The notes beneath the pieces were generated by a model. That model was given only the letters and a program-made list of their open reading frames with translations, was not told the origin of the DNA and did not search any database. A DNA stretch of 64,000 nt, from the NCBI GenBank assembly GCA_022821145.1, contig JAJEEE010000053.1:1-64000 (forward strand), in the 5' to 3' direction. Each line of letters starts with the position of its first letter. Positions within the stretch are counted from its first letter, which is position 1. The translations under genes and the position numbers were made by a program. Below, piece after piece: positions 60,124 to 64,000 of this stretch. The DNA comes from Acidobacteriota bacterium. GTDB lineage: Bacteria; Acidobacteriota; Terriglobia; 20CM-2-55-15.

Positions 60124-60630
60124 ATGGTCCACAAGTTCGTTGCCTCGGCCCTGCTGGTTGCCTCCATCGCCCTGGGCGGGGTCCCCGCCCGAGCCCAGGA
60201 AGGTTTCGCGCCGCCTCCGCAGATCCCCTATGGGACGCCGATCGACCTGGAGACGGCGAAGACCGCGGCCGCCGCCGCCGTGGAGGCCGCGCGCGAGAAC
60301 GGCTGGTGGATGGCCGTCGCCATAGTCGACACCGGCGGCCACCTCGTCTACTTCGAGAAGATGGACGGTACGCAGACCGGGAGCGTGCAGGTCGCGATCG
60401 ACAAGGCGCAGTCCGCCGCCCTGTTCCGGCGTCCCACCCGGGTGTTCGAGGACGGCGTCGCCCAGGGCGGTCAGGGCGTGCGGCTGTTGAACCTGCGGGG
60501 CGCGGTGCCCCTGGACGGAGGTGTCCCGATCATCGTCGACGGCGCGTTGATCGGCGGTATCGGGATATCGGGCGGGAGCGGCGAGCAGGACGGCGTCGCC
60601 GCGGCGGCCGGAGTCCGGTCCGTCGAGTAG
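60124..60630 (+). CDS. Secreted GlcG/HbpS-like protein
   Basis: 168 aa from the ATG at 60124, with AGGAGAAAGAGG just upstream. Signal peptide (about 1-24, ending ARAQ), then one GlcG/HbpS domain: AAAAAVEAARENGWWMAVAIVDTGGHLVYFEKMDG, KAQSAALFRRPTRVFED, GGVPIIVDGALIGGIGISGG. Members bind heme or small organic ligands and often sit beside oxidases or transporters. It may serve the adjacent organic-acid genes. Confidence 0.88.
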   Translation: MVHKFVASALLVASIALGGVPARAQEGFAPPPQIPYGTPIDLETAKTAAAAAVEAARENGWWMAVAIVDTGGHLVYFEKMDGTQTGSVQVAIDKAQSAALFRRPTRVFEDGVAQGGQGVRLLNLRGAVPLDGGVPIIVDGALIGGIGISGGSGEQDGVAAAAGVRSVE

Positions 60631-60663
60631 ACGGCCCGGGGATCCGGCCGGCTCGGCGTTTTC

Positions 60664-61422
60664 CTACTGCTCGATCAGCGGCGGCATCCGCCCCTCGAGC
60701 AGGTCCTTGTTGTTCTCCATGCACCAGTACTCGTAGAGCTCGGAGCCGGGCGCCATCCGCACGAAGATCCGGTCGTTCGAGAACGGCTCCGTGTACATCA
60801 CCGGGTCGTCCCAGGTCACCTGGTAGGAGAGGCGGTCGGGATCGAGGAAGGAAATGCGCTCGGTGACGCGCAGCTCGGGGCTCGACGGGTGATGGGCCGT
60901 GTCGATGTAGGTCTTGCCGTTGAAGCCGGCCGTCTCGATGACCAAGGTGTCGCCTTCCCACTGCGCATACGAATGGCCCATCCACGTGGTTTCGACCTCG
61001 GCGGGCATGTCCTCGTTCATGCGGACGACGTGGAAGATGTTGTTGGACTCGTAAAGGATCGCCATCCGGTTGGGCGTCTGGATAATCTCCACCGGATAGG
61101 ACGTCTGCCAAGCGCGCGTGTAGCCCCAGGGCAGGCAGTAGCCGGTCCAGTCGTTCTGGTATCCTTCCCACCGTTGACGGCCCAGGTCGGTGTAGGACAG
61201 CGGGCCGGCCCCTTCCTGGACGCATCCCGTGCTGGCCGCCCCGCAGGTGGTCGAGTCGTTCTCCACGCTCGCGACGCGCGGCTTGTCCCAGATGCCGTTG
61301 AAATCGGGCTTGCCGTCCGGCAGCCGGGGTATGTCCTGGGCCTCGACGGCGGTCGTTGCGAAAACCAGGACGGCGACGCCGACGGTCCATGCGATGGCGG
61401 CGCGCGTGACATTCGAACTCAT
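60664..61422 (-). CDS. Hypothetical secreted protein
   Basis: 252 aa from the ATG at 61420-61422. Signal peptide (about 5-28, ending AVEAQ), then RLPDGKPDFNGIWDKPR, a repeated feature of a beta-propeller-poor secreted family seen in many Acidobacteriota. MAILYESNNIFHVVRMN and GDTLVIETAGFNGKTYID suggest a lipocalin-like or small beta-barrel fold. Function unknown. It stands alone, divergent from the DUF6152 gene. Confidence 0.65.
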   Translation of the reverse strand: MSSNVTRAAIAWTVGVAVLVFATTAVEAQDIPRLPDGKPDFNGIWDKPRVASVENDSTTCGAASTGCVQEGAGPLSYTDLGRQRWEGYQNDWTGYCLPWGYTRAWQTSYPVEIIQTPNRMAILYESNNIFHVVRMNEDMPAEVETTWMGHSYAQWEGDTLVIETAGFNGKTYIDTAHHPSSPELRVTERISFLDPDRLSYQVTWDDPVMYTEPFSNDRIFVRMAPGSELYEYWCMENNKDLLEGRMPPLIEQ

Positions 61423-61606
61423 GGGAACCCCCGTGTGAAACCGAGTCGGAACTGCACGCATTATGGAAAGGCGGCTCCGGACTGTCAAGAAGCCGCGAGA
61501 CGCGGTCCGGCCTTTCGCTTGACCTCCAAAACACGCGCTTGTACCATCACGTCCGGCCGGTGGAACCCATACGGGGAGTCCGCGAACCCGGCTCGGAGGC
61601 CTTGAA

Positions 61607-61990
61607 ATGAGAGTCATGCTGGCACTGACTGCCGTTGCCCTGTGGGTTCCCGGCGCCGCGGCGGCCCATCACTCCTTCGCCGCGGTGTTCGATTCGGATC
61701 AACCCGTCGAGCTGGAAGGCGAGATCACCAAGGTGGAGTGGGCCAACCCCCACATCTGGTTTTATCTGGACGTCGCCAACGTGGACGGGGAGATCGTGAG
61801 CTGGCAGTGCGAGGGTGGAACCCCCAACTCGCTGCGTCGGCTCGGCTGGAGCGCCGACACGCTCGAGATCGGAGACGAGGTCCAGATCGAGGGCTGGCGG
61901 GCGCATGACGGCACCGACACCTGCAATGCCCGCGTGATCACGGCGGAGGGCCGGCGCCTGTTCGCCGGATCCTCGTTCGAAGAGCAGTAG
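61607..61990 (+). CDS. DUF6152 family secreted protein
   Basis: 127 aa. Signal peptide (about 1-20) ending AAAAHHSF, where the mature protein begins with a His pair that could bind metal. The rest (VELEGEITKVEWANPHIWFYLDV, GTPNSLRRLGWSADTLEIGDEVQIEGWRA) is a small OB-like barrel typical of DUF6152. Function unknown; such genes often accompany cytochrome or hydrolase genes in Acidobacteriota. Confidence 0.82.
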   Translation: MRVMLALTAVALWVPGAAAAHHSFAAVFDSDQPVELEGEITKVEWANPHIWFYLDVANVDGEIVSWQCEGGTPNSLRRLGWSADTLEIGDEVQIEGWRAHDGTDTCNARVITAEGRRLFAGSSFEEQ

Positions 61991-62014
61991 GGCGCGGCCG
62001 TCCGGCCGGGCCCG

Positions 62015-62794
62015 CTAGGGCTGCGGCCCGATCGCGATGCGCGAAAGGCGTTGCGGATCGGTCGGGAGCGCGTCCGGTCCCGCGGGCATCCCGCCGACGC
62101 TGAGCATGTAGGCGATCACGTCCACGTACTCCGGGTCGGTCAGGGAGTTGGGGTTGTCTTCCGGCATCGTCGCCCTTGTGTACTCGAACAACGCGGCCAG
62201 CGATCGTCCGTCCCATTCGCGAAGGAATGCCGCCCGCGCCAGGGGCGGCGTGGACCGCATGTCCGGATCGTCGGGCGCGCCGTTCAACCGCCGTCCGTGG
62301 CAGATGGCGCAGGCGCCCGTATAGGCGGCCTGGCCCCGGTTGGCCTGGACCTCGGTGAACACGCCGTCCCAGACCGAGACGGTCCCTCCGGCGTCATCCA
62401 GCCCCTCCAACGCCGCCGCCACGTCGTCCGCGGTCACTTCCGGGAAATCGTTTTCCCAAGCGTCCCGAACGTAGTTGGCCAGGGCGGAGATGTCCTCCAC
62501 TCCCAGATCCGGGAACGGCGGCATCGTGCCGGCGCCACGGTAGATGTTCCGGACGATCCCGACGCTGTCCGCGAGACGATCGTTGCCGTTCAAAGCCGGG
62601 AACGTCGGTGGATTGCCCTCGCCGGAACTCTGATGGCACAGAGCGCAGTGGTTCTCGTAGAGCTCGAGCCCCCGCTCGAACCCGGCCGCGCCGCCCGCCT
62701 GTCCGGCCGCGGCCGCCGGCGCGATCAGGACCCAGGCTCCCAGAACACCCGCCGCCGGCTTCAGCCGGGGCGCGTTACGACCAGATCTCCGCAT
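62015..62794 (-). CDS. Di-heme c-type cytochrome
   Basis: 259 aa. N-terminal signal peptide (about 10-32). Two class I cytochrome c domains: CALCH (50-54), with a possible axial Met in TMPPF (M91), and CAICH (162-166), with a later Met in ATMPEDN. Acts as periplasmic electron carrier. It is last of the minus-strand set flavoprotein - Ig-like - cytochrome and overlaps the Ig-like gene by 20 bp, so these work together. Confidence 0.9.
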   Translation of the reverse strand: MRRSGRNAPRLKPAAGVLGAWVLIAPAAAAGQAGGAAGFERGLELYENHCALCHQSSGEGNPPTFPALNGNDRLADSVGIVRNIYRGAGTMPPFPDLGVEDISALANYVRDAWENDFPEVTADDVAAALEGLDDAGGTVSVWDGVFTEVQANRGQAAYTGACAICHGRRLNGAPDDPDMRSTPPLARAAFLREWDGRSLAALFEYTRATMPEDNPNSLTDPEYVDVIAYMLSVGGMPAGPDALPTDPQRLSRIAIGPQP

Positions 62795-63668
62795 CGGAGG
62801 GCTCCCGGTCCAGGACCAGCGGCGCCCGGATCGTCATGTCGGCGTTCACCATGCAGTGACTCCGGAAAGGGACGTGACCCTTTCCCGAAACGAAAACTCG
62901 ATACTCGCCCTCGACGACCTTTACCGCCGCCACGCCGCGCGCGTCCGTGAAGGCCCTGTAGGGATGGACCACAACCTGGGCGCCTTTCACCGGGGCCTGA
63001 GTTTCGGCGTCGACGGCTTCCACCGTCAAGACGCATTCCGGCGTGGCCATGACTCTCAGGTTCAGCGCCGCAACGGACGCGGCGTGCGACGCGTCCAGGC
63101 CGCGCGCGGTGGCCCGGGCTTCCCATCGATAGAGCCCCTCCCGATCCGGCGCTCGAAGCTTGACATCGGCGTAGTAGAGCGCGTCCGTGTGCGGCCAAAC
63201 CTGATCTTCCAACCGGACCGTGGCCAGCGTGTTCTGTTCGTGGTCGCGCACCTCCAACGTCCAACCGACGGGCCGGCATCGCCGGGCACACCGCGCGCCG
63301 AGCTTGACGCGGAACGTCTCGCCGCACTCGACGGACGGCGGCGCGTCCCACACCAGCACGCGTGTCTCGTGGGCGCGTACCGTGAACGAGAACGGCGCCG
63401 GCGTCGAGCCGGGCGCCGCCGCCGCGGCGGACCAGGCATGGGTTCCGGGCTCGAGCGGCGCGGCCACGACGAAGGCGCCCGACCGTCCGGTCTCTCCGTC
63501 CAACTCCGCAAGCTCGACGCTTGCGGCCAACTCCCCGTCGTGGTCTCGAATCAGGAGCCGCGTTTCCGCCGGGCCCGCCCCGTCGGAGCGTGAGACTTCG
63601 ATGTCGAGCGTCAATTCGGCGCCAGCGTCGACCTCTTCAGGCGATACCTCGACCTTCGAAATCGTCAT
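62775..63668 (-). CDS. Ig-like / carboxypeptidase-regulatory-like multi-domain protein
   Basis: 297 aa. No signal peptide: the chain begins directly with a beta-sandwich (TISKVEVSPEEVDAGAELTLDIEVSR). Two further Ig-like regions follow (VLVWDAPPSVECGETFRVKL; CVLTVEAVDAETQAPVKGAQVVVHPYRAFTDARGVAAVKVVEGEYRVFVSG, the CarboxypepD_reg pattern). Unpaired and paired cysteines (SVECGE, CARRCR, PECVLT, HCMV) are notable for a small protein. It overlaps the cytochrome gene and starts 39 bp after the flavoprotein stop. Perhaps a binding or docking subunit of that complex. Confidence 0.7.
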   Translation of the reverse strand: MTISKVEVSPEEVDAGAELTLDIEVSRSDGAGPAETRLLIRDHDGELAASVELAELDGETGRSGAFVVAAPLEPGTHAWSAAAAAPGSTPAPFSFTVRAHETRVLVWDAPPSVECGETFRVKLGARCARRCRPVGWTLEVRDHEQNTLATVRLEDQVWPHTDALYYADVKLRAPDREGLYRWEARATARGLDASHAASVAALNLRVMATPECVLTVEAVDAETQAPVKGAQVVVHPYRAFTDARGVAAVKVVEGEYRVFVSGKGHVPFRSHCMVNADMTIRAPLVLDREPSDAEIWS

Positions 63669-63707
63669 GGCGCGCGAGTGCGTGTCCGTTCGTTCCGGGG
63701 CCGGCGT

Positions 63708-64000
63708 CTAGGCCGACGGTTCCCCGGCGGCGTGCGTTCCCGCGATGTAGCCGTGGACGTGTCCCTTGCCCAGGCCGTGCTTGTTGAATCCCCCCACGGC
63801 CTCGCCGCCGGCGTAGAGACCGGGAATGACCTCGCCCTGCATGTCCACGACCTGCTGGCGGCCGTTGACCCTCAGGCCGCCGTAGGAGTCGTGCCAGACG
63901 ACCATGATCGAGAGGGCGTAGAACGGCGGCGCCGCGATGCGGTTCATGGGCGCGTCCACTTCGCGTTCGAACTCGGGATCGGCGCCCGCGTCGACGTGCC
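63708..64000 (-). CDS. FAD-dependent fumarate-reductase/urocanate-reductase-like flavoprotein, C-terminal part
   Basis: The gene runs off the window; the last 97 codons are visible. NRIAAPPFYALSIMVVWHDSYGGLRVNGRQQVVDMQGEVIPGLYAGGEAVGGFNKHGLGKGHVHGYIAG matches the end of the FAD-binding domain of fumarate-reductase-like flavoproteins (PPFYA, GGL.VN, PGLYAAGE). Such enzymes reduce activated C=C bonds, often with electrons from a cytochrome c. The Ig-like and di-heme cytochrome genes follow in the same operon. Confidence 0.8.
   Translation of the reverse strand, partial: HVDAGADPEFEREVDAPMNRIAAPPFYALSIMVVWHDSYGGLRVNGRQQVVDMQGEVIPGLYAGGEAVGGFNKHGLGKGHVHGYIAGTHAAGEPSA

Overview
The window is high-GC bacterial chromosome with tightly packed, mostly housekeeping genes. 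The mix suggests an Acidobacteriota member, probably of the Vicinamibacteria type: several secreted VWFA-domain proteins ending in a GYYAP-like tail, a PIG-L deacetylase with extra C-terminal domains, a tricorn-type S41 protease, DUF6599 and DUF6152 proteins, and di-heme cytochromes. LptE indicates a diderm (LPS-type) envelope. The taxon is inferred from gene content; no rRNA or other phylogenetic marker was analysed.

Layout. 1-3548: a 5'-truncated SGNH hydrolase facing a carbamoyltransferase/SxtJ/DUF5989 cassette. 3549-4217: tRNA-Thr, a tRNA remnant and a promoter-terminator pair that could make a small RNA. 4218-17965: envelope and translation genes (DUF6599, AMIN-amidase, lytic transglycosylase, alaS-recX, ilvE, lptE-holA, rpsT, hspQ, tricorn protease, DUF309). 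17966-26671: the heat-shock region. dnaK-dnaJ-hspR lacks grpE and has a HAIR-like operator. A DnaC-like loader, an M28 peptidase and a zinc-ribbon protein follow, then groES-groEL under a clear CIRCE element. 26741-39846: K+ channel, ligA, VWFA protein, P-loop/dCMP deaminase fusion, Phd-PIN toxin-antitoxin pair, PIG-L protein, hemW, threonine aldolase, ddl.

39850-48890 is an accessory island. It holds an IS1182-like transposase cut by an old IS66 end, one complete IS66 element (tnpA-tnpB-tnpC) that truncates a MauE-like gene, and a third solo IS66 end. The passengers are a secreted carboxypeptidase-regulatory-like protein, an exported ankyrin protein, and a decayed RHS core followed by two small candidate immunity genes.

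48891-64000 returns to core genes: a VWFA pair, cysS, a class III aminotransferase, yraN, tRNA-Gly, a STAS protein with an inserted zinc ribbon, a DinB-like protein, tRNA-Cys, CBS and SEC-C proteins. It ends in an organic-acid/redox group: a PrpF-like isomerase, a DASS transporter, a GlcG-like protein, DUF6152, and a flavoprotein/Ig-like/di-heme cytochrome c operon that runs off the window.

The most unusual items are the zinc-ribbon STAS protein, the RHS remnant with orphan immunity-like genes, the flavoprotein/Ig-like/cytochrome operon, the dispersed intergenic repeat near groES and tRNA-Cys, and the candidate RNA beside tRNA-Thr.
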